The notes below the pieces were generated by a model that saw only the letters and a program-made list of their open reading frames with translations, made no database searches and was not told where the DNA came from. From assembly GCA_003996215.1 (NCBI GenBank), contig QJPP01001617.1, positions 310,001 through 374,000 of the forward strand: DNA of 64,000 bases. The letters are read 5' to 3'. Numbering within the stretch: position 1 is the stretch's first letter; the number at the start of each line of letters is the position of its first letter. Positions 46,491 through 58,329 of the stretch are shown here, in pieces. Source of the stretch: Jaltomata sinuosa (Eukaryota > Streptophyta > Magnoliopsida > Solanales > Solanaceae). A program made the translations under genes and the position numbers.

Positions 46491-48687
46491 TGTAATGACC
46501 GGGTCCGTCGTTACGGGTAGTCCAATCATTCCAAGTTTTAGAGTTAGAAAACTCCGGGTTTGGGAGTTTGAAATTCTGGGCTAGGCTAGCCTCGGCCAGT
46601 TTTAGAGTGAGGTGGAGTCTAGGGAAATCTGGGTAAGGATTGGTCTATGTGTCTTGTGTTAAGCTAGTCTTCCGCGTATCCAAGACATAAAGGAATTCAG
46701 GGGACTTTTCAGAATCGAATTTGGGTAAGTAGAACTCCCAGAATCGCGTTTGATGTGAAGGGGTTGTTTCAGGTCATCGGGGGAAGCAAGTGTGTTGTAA
46801 AATGGACAAAATTGGGAAATTTCTGGACATTATGTTCGTGACGAGCGCAACCGTCTGCGGTATCGGCCTTCGCTATAGCGGTGGAAAGTACCGCAATAGC
46901 GGTGGTCAATGCGGTTAACACTACTTAAGACTTCTATAGCGGAGGCAGTCCACTATAGCGGGACCACTATAGAGAAGTGGGGACCGCTATAGCAGACCGA
47001 CGGGGTTTTAATGCAGAAACATTCCCCAAAAATATTCAGTTTTCACAACTTCATTTTGGGAGAAGGGCTAGGCGATTCCAGGCGATTTTCCTCCTTTTTC
47101 CTTCGAATTTCTTCCCTAAGGTAAGGTTTCTACTCTCCAATCTTTGTACTACATTTCCTGTGCGGTAGAATTGCTAGGAGGGAACTTAGGAAAGGGTTGG
47201 AATAACCTAGGAATAGCAAAATCTGGGGAAGGAAGGGAATTCCAAGCATGAATGTTCTTGGGCATTGTTAAAAGTATGTTATTATGATCATAGTTTGTTA
47301 AATTCTCTATTTTTATCTGTAAAAGTGATAGAAGTAGGTGAATTAATGGTAGAAAAGCATGGGAAAAAGGTGGGAAGATCATGGGTGGCCTGGGGTTTGG
47401 GATTTGTTGTAATCCGAGTACTGTGCAGGCCTTGTGTGTTAATTGTATGTACTTGTGTGTTATTTTAGACCAAGAACGAGAAAGGAATCCGAAACACGGG
47501 AAAGCTCGGGTTGAATAGATCTTGGATCATTTCGAGGTAGTTGATGGCTTACGAATGTTGAATATTCGTGTACTCATATCTAAGTGTTTGTATGGATTAC
47601 ATTGCTTAGGTAAGTTGTGTAGAATGTCTAAGGTTCCTTCTTTACAGTCTGTGATTTGAACGGTGTTAGCTTGTTAGTTTACAAGTTGTTTGATCATCTA
47701 TTTGACTGTGAATTGTTGACATTCGGTTGGCTCGGGTACCATGCCTGGTACGGGTATAACAAACGGTTGGCTCAGGTACCACGCCTGGTACAGGAATATT
47801 AACGGTTGGCTCAGGTACCACGCCTGGTACGGGTTTACTTTTGTTGCATCATTACATTTTTATTATTGTGTTGCATTGACTGATATTGGTTCCGTGAGTG
47901 GATTAGGCTTCTTATTGAAATATGTTATTGGTTTGGTGGCCCTTGAGCGGCCGAGAATTTTTGTTTAACTATTGTGTTGGTCTTGGTTTAGGCCGGGTTG
48001 TTCATTGACATTTTGTGTTGTCTAGGGGGGATCCCAAAGTGGATCCGGGCTAGACGAAAAGGTATAGTTAATGGTATATGGTTGTGGCTTAGAGTATAGG
48101 TGGTGGATTTCATGCGGGAACAAGCTAAGTAGAGACTTGTAGTCTAGGTGTGTCTGTAGATATTGTTGCATGTCTTCCATACTTCTTACTTGATATTGTC
48201 GTACTATTTATACATTGTTTAATTGAAAATTGGCTGATGATCCTACCAGTACATAGTGGTGGTGTACTGATACTGCACTTGCTTTTCTTTTGGTGAGTAC
48301 AGGAAATCTTCCAGCTGCTGAGATGCGACCTCATCTATAGCACTGGCAATTTCTGACTTCAAGGGTGAGCTGTTTGATCAAGCTACCTTGGATTTATCTC
48401 TAGAGTTTCAGCGCACTTGTTTCGGGTTAAAACTACTTTCGTATTTCTTTTTGGGGTTGCATCCCCGTACTCTAGATATTGGTAGTAATGTTTGGTACTG
48501 CGACTTTAAGTTTCTAGGGAGATTTTCCGCAGGATGATATTAATGCTATAGTTCTTTTCTTATTTAATTTGTAGTTTACTTCTATTTATTGGTTTTAGAC
48601 TGTTAGTCTAGGCAAAGGGTTGAACTCTATTGGTTCGCTCATCCAGAGGTTGGGTGGGTGCCACTCACGATGGTCTGGGTCGTGACA
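46491..48687 (+). repeat. Element B LTR2
   Basis: A complete 2197-base LTR from TGTAATGACCGGG to GGGTCGTGACA, acting as 3' LTR of B1 and 5' LTR of B2. GC word island at 46850-46992 with repeated GCTATAGCGG. Three GGTACC-ACGCCTGGTAC units at about 47733-47832. Confidence 0.93.
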
Positions 48688-49685
48688 AAGATGGTATCAG
48701 AGCCCTAGGTTCATTGATCTTGTCGTACCAAATAGGACTAGTAGAGTCTTGCGGAATGGTGCAGAGACGTTCGTACTTTTCTTCGAGAGGCTATGGGGCT
48801 TTAGGAAAAAAAATATCTCTTCCTTCTTTCCTTCGTTCTATAACTTGATTCCAATTGGTATCTGGTGATACAAATTGGTATCTAACCTCATTCACTCTTC
48901 TGTCCGCAGATGGTTACTACAAATAACAACGGAGCAAGGCCAGTGGTCCCAGCAGCGGGCCCAACAGTTCATGACAGAGGTAGGGAAAGGGGCAGGGGAC
49001 GAGCTAGAGCCGCACCCGCCAGGGGTAGAGCTCAAGCTGCTGCTGAGGTTCGTGAAGCGACCCCTCCCCCACCTCAGGATCATATGGCGGAAGAGGTGGC
49101 AGTGTTTGTGGAGGATGAAGGGGCACAAGCGGAGGCAACATCGGTTGGGGGTGCAGGCCTTCCTACTATGACACCGAAAGCTTTTCAGCAGGCGTGGAAT
49201 ATTCTAAGTGGGTTGGTTGGTGCTGGAGCCTTACCCGTGGCTTATGCAAATCAGGCCTTAGATACTCAGTAAACGGGTACTACAACACCTAGGATAGATG
49301 CAGCTTCAAGCATGGTCGATTTCTTCAGGCCAATCCTAGGTCCCGTGATGACAGGGAATGAACATGAGTTGTTGACTAAGTTCCTAAAGCTGAAACCTCT
49401 GACGTTTCAGGGTACAGACAAGGAGGATGCCTATAAGTTCATCCTGGATAGCTATGAGAGGTTGCACAAGTTGGGTATTGTACGTCAGCATGGGGTTGAG
49501 TATGTCACTTTTCAGCTGCAGGGTGATGCCAAGCAGTGGTGGAGGTCTCATGTTGAGTGTCGGTCTTCTGTTCTACCTTCACTGACTTGGGAGCAGTTCC
49601 ACACATTGTTTCTAGAGAAGTACGTTCCCCGTACTTTGAGGGACCAGGAGAAAGATGAGTTTCCGAACTTGGAGTAGGGTAGCAT
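48688..49685 (+). pseudogene. Element B2 leader and gag N-terminal half
   Basis: After the primer site and a leader of about 205 bases, gag starts at ATG 48910 (MVTTNNNGARPVVPAAGP) with an arginine/alanine-rich N-terminus. It continues past a TAA at 49270 into FLKLKPLTFQGTDKEDAYKF and LTWEQFHTLFLEKYVPRTLR. The TAG at about 49675 is shared with B1. At about 49686 the text jumps to integrase, so the gag end, protease, reverse transcriptase, RNase H and integrase core are deleted (about 3.4 kb relative to B1). Confidence 0.9.
48692..48703 (+). other. Element B2 primer binding site (initiator Met tRNA)
   Basis: TGGTATCAGAGC four bases after LTR2, an exact match to the expected primer site. Confidence 0.9.
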
Positions 49686-50427
49686 GTTTCGAATTCTCGT
49701 ACAACAATAGCTACCACTCCAGTATTGACATGGCATCGAGGAATTATATGGGAGGAACTGTAGATCACCGATTGGGTGGTTTGAGAAAGGCGATGTAAAG
49801 CCTCTGGGTGTAGACTTAGTGAAGGAAGCACAGGAAAATGTAGGGGGCATTCAAACCAAGTTGTTGGCTGCTCAAAGCAGGCAGAAGGAGTATGCAGATC
49901 ACAAGGTCCGAGTCATGGACTTTCAGGCTGGTGATCAGGTATTGTTGAAGGTGTCACCAATGAAAGGGGTTATGCGGTTTGGTAAGAAGGGCAAGCTTAG
50001 CCCTCGGTTCATCGGTCCGTTTGAAGTTCTTTAAATTGTGGGTCCAGTGGCTTACAAGTTAGCACTGCCACATAGTTTGTCGAGCGTCCATCCGGTATTC
50101 CATGTATCCATGCTTAAGCAATATCATGGGGATGGGGATTATATCATCAAGTGGGATGAGGTACTTTTCGATAAGGATCTTTGTTATGAAGAGGAACCAA
50201 TTTTGATTCTTGCTCGGGATGTCCGAAGATTGAGGAAAAAGGTGATTGATATGGTGAAGGTTCAGTGGAAGTATCATCCAGTTGAGAAAGCCACTTGGGA
50301 AACTAAGAAAGACATGCAGGACAAGTACCCTAAACTGTTTGAGGATTCAGGTACTACACTTCCCTCCTTTTATTTCCGTAATTTCAGGTTTGATTGTTCG
50401 AGGATGAATGGGTAAATTGGTATCTAT
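49686..50427 (+). pseudogene. Element B2 integrase end and chromodomain
   Basis: Starts CGAATTCTCGTACAACAATA, matching 45747 in B1. It reads AAQSRQKEYADHKVRVMDFQ, QVLLKVSPMKGVMRFGKKGK, a TAA at 50032, HPVFHVSMLKQYHGDGDYII, and the chromodomain RDVRRLRKKVIDMVKVQWKY with ATWETKKDMQDKY. It is better preserved than the B1 counterpart: Arg, Gln and Trp codons that are stops in B1 are intact here. Confidence 0.88.
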
Positions 50428-52632
50428 TGTAATGACCGGGTCTGTCGTTATGGGTAGTCCGATCGTGCCAAGTTTTAGAGTTAGAAAACTCCGGGTTTGG
50501 GAGTTTGAAATTTTGGGCTAGGCTAGCCTCGGCCGATTTTGGAGTGAGGTGGTTTCTAGGAAAATCCAGGTAAGGATTGGTCTATGTGTCTTTTGTTAAG
50601 CTAGTCTTCCGCGTAGCCAAGACATAAAGGAGTTCGGGGGACTTTTCAGAATCGAATTTGGATAAGTAGAAATCCTGGAATCGCGTTTGACGTGAAAGGG
50701 TTATTTTGGGTCGTCGGGGGAAGCAAGTGTGTAGTAAAATGGCCAAAACTGGGAAATTTCTGGACATTCTGTCTGTGACGAGTGCAACCGTCTGTGGTAG
50801 CGGCCTCTGCTATAGCGGTGGAAAATACCGCTATAGCGGTGGTCAATGTGGTCAACACTACTTAAGAACACTATAGCAGAGGCAGTCCACTATAGCGGGA
50901 CCGCTATAGCAGAGCGGGGACTGCTATAGTGGACCGACGGGATTTTAATGCAGAAACATTCTCCAAAAATATTCAGTTTTCACAACTTCGTTTTGAGAGA
51001 AGGGCTAGGTGATTTCAGGCGATTTTCCTCCTTTCTCCTTTGAATTTCTTCCCTAAGGTAAGGTTTCTACTCTCCAATCTTTGTACTACATTTTCTATGC
51101 GGTAGAATTGCTAGGAGGAAACTTGGGGAAAGGTTGGAATAACCTAGGAATGGTAGAATCCGGGGAAGGAAGGGAATTCCAAGCATGAATGTTCTTGGGC
51201 ATTCTTAAAAGTATGTTATTGTGATCATAGGTTGTTAAATTCTCTATTTTATCCATAAAAGTGATTGAAGTAGGTGAATTAACGGTGGAAAAGCCCGGAA
51301 AAAAAGTGGGATGATCATGGGTGGCCTGGGGTTTGGGAATTTGGTGTAATCCGGGTACTGTGTAGGCCTTGTGTGTTAATTGTATGTACTTGTGTGTTAT
51401 TTTAGACCAAGAACGAGAAAGAAATCCGGAACACAGGAAAGCTCGGGTTGAATAAAGCTTGGATCATTTCGAGGTAGTTGATGGCTTACGATTTCTGTGA
51501 ATATTTTATATTCTTGTACTCATATCTAAGTGTTTGTATGAATTACATTTCTTAGGGAATTTGTGTAGAATGTCTAAGTTTTCTGCTTTACAGTCTGTGA
51601 TTTGAACAGTGTTTGCTTATTGGTTTACAAGTTGTTTGATCATCTATTTGACTGTGGGTTGTTGACATTATGTTAGATCAGGTACCATGCCTGGTACGGG
51701 TATAACAAATGGTTGACTCGGTATCACGCCTAGTACAGGAATACTAACGGTTGGCTCGGGTACCACGCTTGGTACGGGTTTACTTTTTTTGCATCATTGC
51801 ATTTTTATTGTTGTGTTGCATTGACTGATATTGGTTCCGTGAGTGGACCGGGTTGCTTATTGAAATGCGTTATTGGTTTGGTGGCCCTTGAGCGGCCGTG
51901 AATTTATGTTTAACTATTGTGTTGGTCTTGGTTTAGGCCGGGTTGTTCATTGACATTTTGTGTTGTCTAGAGGGGATCCCAGGGTGGATCTGGGCTAGAC
52001 AGAAAGGTATAGTTAATGGTATATGGTTTTGGCTTAGAGTATAGGTGGTGGATTTCATGCGGGAACAAGCTAAGTAGAGACTTGTAGTCTAGGTGTGTCT
52101 GTTGATATTGTTGCATGTCTTCCATACCTCTTACTTGATATTGTCGTACTGTTTATACACTTTTTATTTGAAAACTGACTAATGATCCTACCAGTACACA
52201 GTGGTGGTGTACTGATACTGCACTTGCTTTTCTTTTGGTGAGTACAGGAAATCTTCCAGCGGCTGAGATGCGACCTCATCTATAGCACCGGCGATTTCTG
52301 ACTTCAAGGGTGAGCTGTTTGATCAAGCTACCTTAGATTTGTCTCTAGAGTTTCATTCCACTTGTTTCGGGTTAAAACTACTTCCGTATTTCTTTTTGGG
52401 GTTGCATCCCCATACTCTAGATATTGGTTGTAATATTTGGTACTGCGACTTTCGGTTTCTAGGGAGATTTTCCACAAGATGATATTAATGCTATAGTTCT
52501 TTACTTATTTAATTGCTATTTTACTTCTGTTTGCTGGTTTTAAGCTGTTAGTCTAGGCAAAGGGTTGAACTCTATTGGTTCGCTCATCCGGAGGTTGGGT
52601 GGGTGCCACTCACGATGGTCTGGATCGTGACA
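50428..52632 (+). repeat. Element B LTR3
   Basis: A complete 2205-base LTR from TGTAATGACCGGG to GGATCGTGACA, followed by the target duplicate CTCGA. GC word island at 50790-50935. By hand it differs from LTR2 at roughly one base in ten over the first 390 bases, mostly transitions. Confidence 0.93.
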
Positions 52633-54366
52633 CTCGAGTCCCATGCTTTAAGCACGGTCTCTTCATTGACTTACATCTGGCTTGAATTAATCTTTTGGAT
52701 ACATTATTTTATGAGCATGAAAATCATTTATGTCCCGCCTCCTTTGATTTGTTTTAAACTTATTCAAACTGTCTTATTTTATTAATGTGTAGCGTACTGG
52801 TAGCAGTGCTTTCCAGTCTTACCACAGATTTTAATATGTTTCTCGCGCCTTTTGAGGCACTTATGGATTGTCCCTATATTTTTGGAGTCTAAATAAGCAT
52901 CTAACGTACTCAAAGTCTATTTAACCCAATTAAATAGACTTCAAATAATAGGTTAATTTTAGTAAAAATGAATTATCAGTAGCAATGCTTTCCGATTTAA
53001 TAGTTAATTATCACTTTAATTAAAATTATAACTTTACTTCTCACGTTATTAATTGATAAGGCCTCGAATATTATCTAATCTCAAAAGAGTATATAAAATA
53101 CATAACAATACTTAGTGAATTCAAAGTTGGAATTAGAACCAATAAAACTTGAACTTGAATGACATATCCAGATTCAAATATAAAATACTGTGACTAAAAC
53201 GCAACCAAAACTTAACCACTTTAAATCTTGTCAAGGATCTTCTTTAATTTAATTACACTAGTTCAACATCACAACTCATTCAACTGATCCATATTAACCC
53301 ATCATTAAATGAATATAACAGAAAATTAAACAAAAATAAAGCATTCCAAATCAATAACTTGGCCATACAGTAACAAGAAAAAGAAAATAAAAATAACTCA
53401 AATTAGACTTGTATCATGTTATGATTCAAACAATGTTCACGAAAATAAAATTAAGGCAGAAGATGGACCTTGAGAGAAGCGTTTCAATATTGAATATCAA
53501 GAATAAGTATATTGGAATCAAATCTCGTATAATTGGTAAATTAAATTATACAAAGAAAGATTGAGAGTGGTTACCTTTGGCGAAAAATAATTCACAAAAG
53601 AAGCCGCTCCAATCTATTGGTTTCTAAAATTAACAAATAGTAACTAACTTTCAAGAGCCACGAACGTGAAATCACGAAAGAAAACCTCAAACTCTCGATT
53701 TTTCCTCTCTCATTCTCTTTCTCTCTCTCTCTTTCGTCCTTTCTTCTTTCCGTCTCCCTCATTTTTTCCTTCTGTTTCCTCTATCCTTTTTTGTTTCTTT
53801 TTTCTTGTATGGTATTGTGTTGTGTCTTGTGTCTATGTAAATATTTGTCTCGCGTGTATTATGGGTATGTATCAGTATGGGAGGTTGCAGGTTTTGTTGG
53901 AGGGAGTACATGGGTATGGCCTATGGGAAATGAGAGAATGTGGGAGTGGGAGTTAGAGTAGTGGGTAGGTTAGGCTAGTGGGAGGTTAGGATAGTTTTAG
54001 GATTATATTTTTAATTTTTTAAGAAAAAATATAATGGTAAAAATATTAGCTAAATATTTTGAACTAATAAAAAATATAGAAAATTTAAATAGCTAGTTCT
54101 AAAAATATGATTAAGAAAATATTAAAATCACTAGATTATTTATCAAAATTAAAATTAAAGAAATTATATTTTTTTGAAAATTTTCTTTTCTTTTGAAAAG
54201 TAAAAATAAAACATCCTAAAATATGACTCTTTTTGTAGTTTTCAAATATTTTAAAATAAACTCACTAAAAATAAGATAAAATCAAAGTATCTTATTTAGA
54301 CTTAAAAATATTTAATAACTAAAAAGTGTAAAACTTTTAGATTAGGTCAAAAATTAGGTGTTCACA

Positions 54367-54382
54367 GAATGCCCCTCTTTGC
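54367..54382 (-). other. Element D polypurine tract
   Basis: The minus strand reads AGCAAAGAGGGGCATTC directly before the 3' LTR start TGTGAACACC, in the right place and composition for second-strand priming. Confidence 0.75.
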
Positions 54383-54725
54383 TTGAAAACATGGAGAGTT
54401 TTCAGGCAAAGAAGTGAACGACGTGACTGATTTTTGATGGAACCATTTCTTTAAAATAGAAAAATAGAAAAACAGAAAGGAGGTTTAATCGAGCGCTGGT
54501 TTTGAATAGCCTACATATCCTTGGTTATAAAGGAATCAGGTCATGTGTAGTTCAAGCTGATTGAGGGAATGAAAAATGAGTTGGGGAGTCGAATGAGATT
54601 CCTTTGAGGTTTCGGTCCGTGGCTCCTGTTATTACATAAGAAGAAAATAAAAATAAAACTAGAAAGAAAAAATACAATATACTATCTACTCTACTTGTCT
54701 TCACTCTCTTTCTTCAGATGTTTAC

Positions 54726-55573
54726 CTTTTGGATCTTCATTTATCACCTCACCTTCTATCGGTGGGTACCTTGATCTCAAAATTCAATCTTGAAGTTAGG
54801 ATTTGAGACTTGAACTTGCAACTTGGATTGAGTCATTGATGCTCCTCTCAAGTACCGTTCGTAGAATATTTAGATGCTTGTTTTCTTGATCAGAAGCTAA
54901 GAAGATGACTCTTGAGACGTTGGGCCGCTATATGTGTCAAAGATGACTCTAACTGTCTTTGAGATTGAACATTCTTCTGTTTTCTAACCAGAGATGGGAT
55001 TTCATTCTTGAACATCAAACATGTTCTTTACGAAAAAACCTCAACTGAACACGAAGCTTTAATTTTCAAAAACTTGACGGAACCGTCGGACCAAAATCTT
55101 GACCCAAGATCTCACTCTTTGCTCTATTTTTTTTATTTTTTGTTTTATTATTGTGTTTTTCTCTTTGTGTCTGACTTTTTTTTTCTCTGTTTGCTTTTGT
55201 TTTGTATGTGCCTTCCTCAAGATCTTATCTATTCTACTTGTCTCATTTCTCTTCCTTCAGCTCTTCCTTTTGGATCTTCAGTTGTCATCTCACCTTCTTC
55301 GATGGGTACCTTGATCTCCAAATTTAATCTTGAAGTTAGGATATGAGACTTGAACTTGCAAGTTGGATTGAGTTGTTGACGTTTCTCCCAAGTACAGTTC
55401 GTAAAATATTCTTGGATGCTTGTTTTCTTGATCAGAAGCTAAGAAGATGAATCTTGAGACATTGGACCGCTATATGTGTCAAAGCTGACTCTAACTGTCT
55501 TCGAGATTGAACATTCTTCTTTTTTGTAATCAGAGATGGGATTTCATTCTTGAACATCAAACATGTGCTTTGC
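54726..55573 (+). repeat. About 300-base direct duplication in element D
   Basis: The segment 54726-55029 (CTTTTGGATCTTCATTTATC to ATCAAACATGTTCTTTA) recurs at 55266-55573 with scattered substitutions and small indels. The copies are offset by about 540 bases and separated by a T-rich stretch. The role is unknown. Confidence 0.85.
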
Positions 55574-55755
55574 GGGAAAATCTGCAAGCAATCAAAGACA
55601 AACAAAAACAAAACGAACAAAATTTTCTGCCCCAGTTTGCACTAGAAAATTTTTGTGAGTTATTAGTAAAGTTATAACTAAATACTCTAATGGTAAGGAC
55701 AACAATGATAGAACTTTAAGATAAGTACAAAAATAAATAAGATTCTTGTTTTCAA

Positions 55756-56908
55756 TAATGCAACCAGGGGATGTCGTACCCTGTGAAGGCATAAAAAGGA
55801 AATAATGAATCTTTTACCCTAAATGCAACCAAGGAATGTCGTACCCTGTGAAGACATGAAAATAAAAATAAGAATTTTATTTTTTAAAATGCAACCAGGG
55901 AAGGTCATACCCTGTAAAGTCATGAAAAAGGAAATAGGGATTTTGTGCCCTAAAAATACAATCAGGAATGTCGTACCCTATGAAGCCATGACAAAAACTA
56001 AGAATTTTGTGCCCTAAAAATACAAACAGGAAATGTCGTACCCTATGAAGCCATGAAAAAGAAAATAGGGGTTTTGTGCCCTAAAAATACAACCAGAAAA
56101 TGTCGTACCCTGTGAAGATATGAAAAAAAATAGAAATTTTATTTCCTAAAATGCAACCAGGAAATGTCATACCCTGTGAATCCATGAAAAAAGAAAATAG
56201 ATATTTTGTGCCTTAAAATGCAACCAGGGAATGTCGGACCCTGTGAAGCCATGAAAATAAATAAATAGAGATTTTGTGCCCTAAAATGCAACCTGAGAAT
56301 ATCGTACCCTGTGAAGTCATGAAAGAAAATAGGAGTTTTTGTACCCTAAAAATACAAACAGGGAATGTCGTACCCTGTGAAGTCATGAAAGAAAATAGGG
56401 GTATTTGTGCCCTAAAAATGCAACCAGGGAATGTCGTACCCTGTGAAGACATGAAAAAGAAAATAGGAAGCCCTATAAATGCAATTAGGGAATGTCGTAC
56501 CCTGTGAAGCCATGAAAAAAGAAATAGGGATTTTGTGCCCTAAATATGCAACCAGGGAATATTGTACCCTGTGAAGACATGAAAAAGAAAATAGGAATTT
56601 TGTTCCCTAAAATACAACCAGGGAATGTCATACCCTGTGAAGACATGAAAGAAAATAGAGGATTTTGTGCCCTAAAAATACAACCAGGGAATGTCGTACC
56701 CAGTGAAAACATGAAAGAAAATATGGATTTTTGTGCCCTAAAAATGCAACCAAGAAATGTCGTACTTTGTGAAGTCATGAAAGAAAATAGGGGTTTTTAT
56801 GTCCTAAAAATGCAATCAGGGAATGTCGTACCCTGTGAAGTCATGAAAGAAAATAGGGGTTTTTGTGTCGTGAAATGCAATCAGGGAATGTTGTACCCTG
56901 TGAAGACA
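55756..56908 (+). repeat. 66-base tandem array, about 18 copies, in element D
   Basis: The unit core is CAACCAGGGAATGTCGTACC followed by CTGTGAAGTCATGAAAGAAA and a TTTTGTGCCCTAAAA spacer. Copies occur at about 55773, 55838, 55904, 55970, 56036, 56102, 56166, 56233, 56301, 56368, 56433, 56494, 56562, 56628, 56693, 56759, 56825 and 56890. The period is mostly 64-67 bases; near 66 it is 22 codons, so both strands stay open over several units. It lies in the 3' half of D in its own orientation, a region where Tat/Ogre-type elements often carry arrays. Confidence 0.92.
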
Positions 56909-58329
56909 AGATTTTTTTTAAAATAAAATCAAGAGAAAATGCCCCAGTTTTTGAAACGGGAAAACTTTGAAACTCTCTTTTGATTTTTTAATTTTAAAAT
57001 ATTTTGGAGATATGAATTTTAATCATTGAGACCGAGCCCTATTGTAAGACTACCTACGTATCTTGCTATAGCAAGAATCAGGTCAAACATAGTTCACACA
57101 AATATGAGATTTTTTTTGACTCTTTTTTTTTGAAGAGTGTCTTTTATAAAAAGCACCGAGAATGAAAAGAAATCAATTTATTAGTTGACGATATCTTGAC
57201 TTCAGTCGATACCAATAATTAGCACTATGCATAGAAATTTCATCAATTGCTTTCGGACAAATTCGAGGTAAACTTAGAAGTAAGTCCTATAGTTTCAAAT
57301 GGTACCTCAAACATACTTAATATTAACAACATATGTTCATCTTGCCTCAATCAAAGGTATAAAATTCTTCTTATCCTCATGTTTCAAGTGCCCTCACCAC
57401 AAATAAAGTCCTGATTCTCACATATTTAGATCTTAAGACATTTCAGAAGGTACTCATACTCAGAAAGATGTTCAATGCATGCAATTGAGATGCCATATTC
57501 TTGGCCCTCATGTAAGTATCAACTTATGTGAGAACACTCAAAATGGGATCAAGTAGGACTTGTCATCGGCTTGTAGGGTAGGTGTAGCAATGGGTAGGGT
57601 ATTCATTTGGGATAAAGTGACTGTTCCCTCCATAAGCATAGCATTGTACCTTTGATATTTTTTGTGCTTTTGCACTTGATCTTTATTTGCTTTGCTACTT
57701 CCTCATATTTCTTTTCTTTGACTTTTTTTCATGAGTCTTTCCTCCTTTTTGTTGGAGTTTTTTTTTGTAGCTTTTCTTGTCTTTGTATTTTTTTTTTTTT
57801 ACTTTTTTCATTTTTTTTTAGCCAACTTAGATATTTGTCAGTGCGCTTAGGAAGGTGGGGCCAAAAGAAAGGTTAGTGCATCAATGCACTCAAAAAGATA
57901 AAGGCTCAAATGTGATTATCCAACAAAAGGCTTCAGGCTCAAAAGAGAAATTTTAGAGATTATATGTCATTTGATAGGCTTGGAAGACACAATCGAATTA
58001 AAGAAAGCCTACAATCCTTTCCCAAGTCAAAGTGTTGCTCAAAATTTCGCTTCAACAAACATTCGGGCCAAGTTCTAGATCAACAAAATAATGTCATTGA
58101 ATTTTTCAATCTAAAGCTCACCACACAATGCACATAAAACGATGAGGTTGAATTCATTTTAACCCAGACTTTAGCAAGAGAATTTATCAAGTGTCATTTA
58201 AATATAATTAAGAGGTACCAAGAGAATCTGTGGTTCACAACAAAGTTGGTCCTCTCAATAATGTCAAATAACTTAATACTCTTTTTATTTCCTCATGCAC
58301 ACTTCTAAATATGTTGGTAACAACCAAGT

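Larger units (their letters stand above)
39726..52632 (+). mobile_element. Element B: compound chromovirus with three LTRs in tandem, plus strand
   Basis: Layout: LTR1 (39726-41856), defective internal region B1 (41857-46490), LTR2 (46491-48687), internal region B2 (48688-50427), LTR3 (50428-52632). The outer edges are flanked by CTCGA at 39721-39725 and 52633-52637. B1 has gag through chromodomain but lacks the LTR end, primer site and gag start. B2 has the primer site and gag start but lacks the gag end through most of integrase. Such arrays are usually explained by unequal recombination between LTRs. Chromodomain remnants in both halves place it in the chromoviruses. Confidence 0.9.
39464..54366 (-). 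repeat. Element D 3' LTR, interrupted by element B
   Basis: Made of 39464-39725 and 52638-54366, with the five bases CTCGA duplicated around the B insertion. The plus-strand start is TGTCACACCCC and the end is GGTGTTCACA. A TC-rich stretch at about 53695-53765 can look like a coding frame but is low-complexity. Confidence 0.92.

Noticed and set aside
53666..53956. Frame rich in Ser, Phe and Leu in the left D LTR
   Set aside because: Produced by a TC-rich tract in an LTR; the same tract recurs in the other LTR near 61300 without a matching frame.
55756..56908. Regular direct repeats resembling a CRISPR array
   Set aside because: Units are diverged along their whole length, have no unique spacers, and lie inside a plant LTR element; this is an ordinary tandem array.
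57652..57876. Phe-rich frame resembling membrane helices
   Set aside because: Encoded by poly-T-rich, non-coding DNA of element D; no conserved motif.
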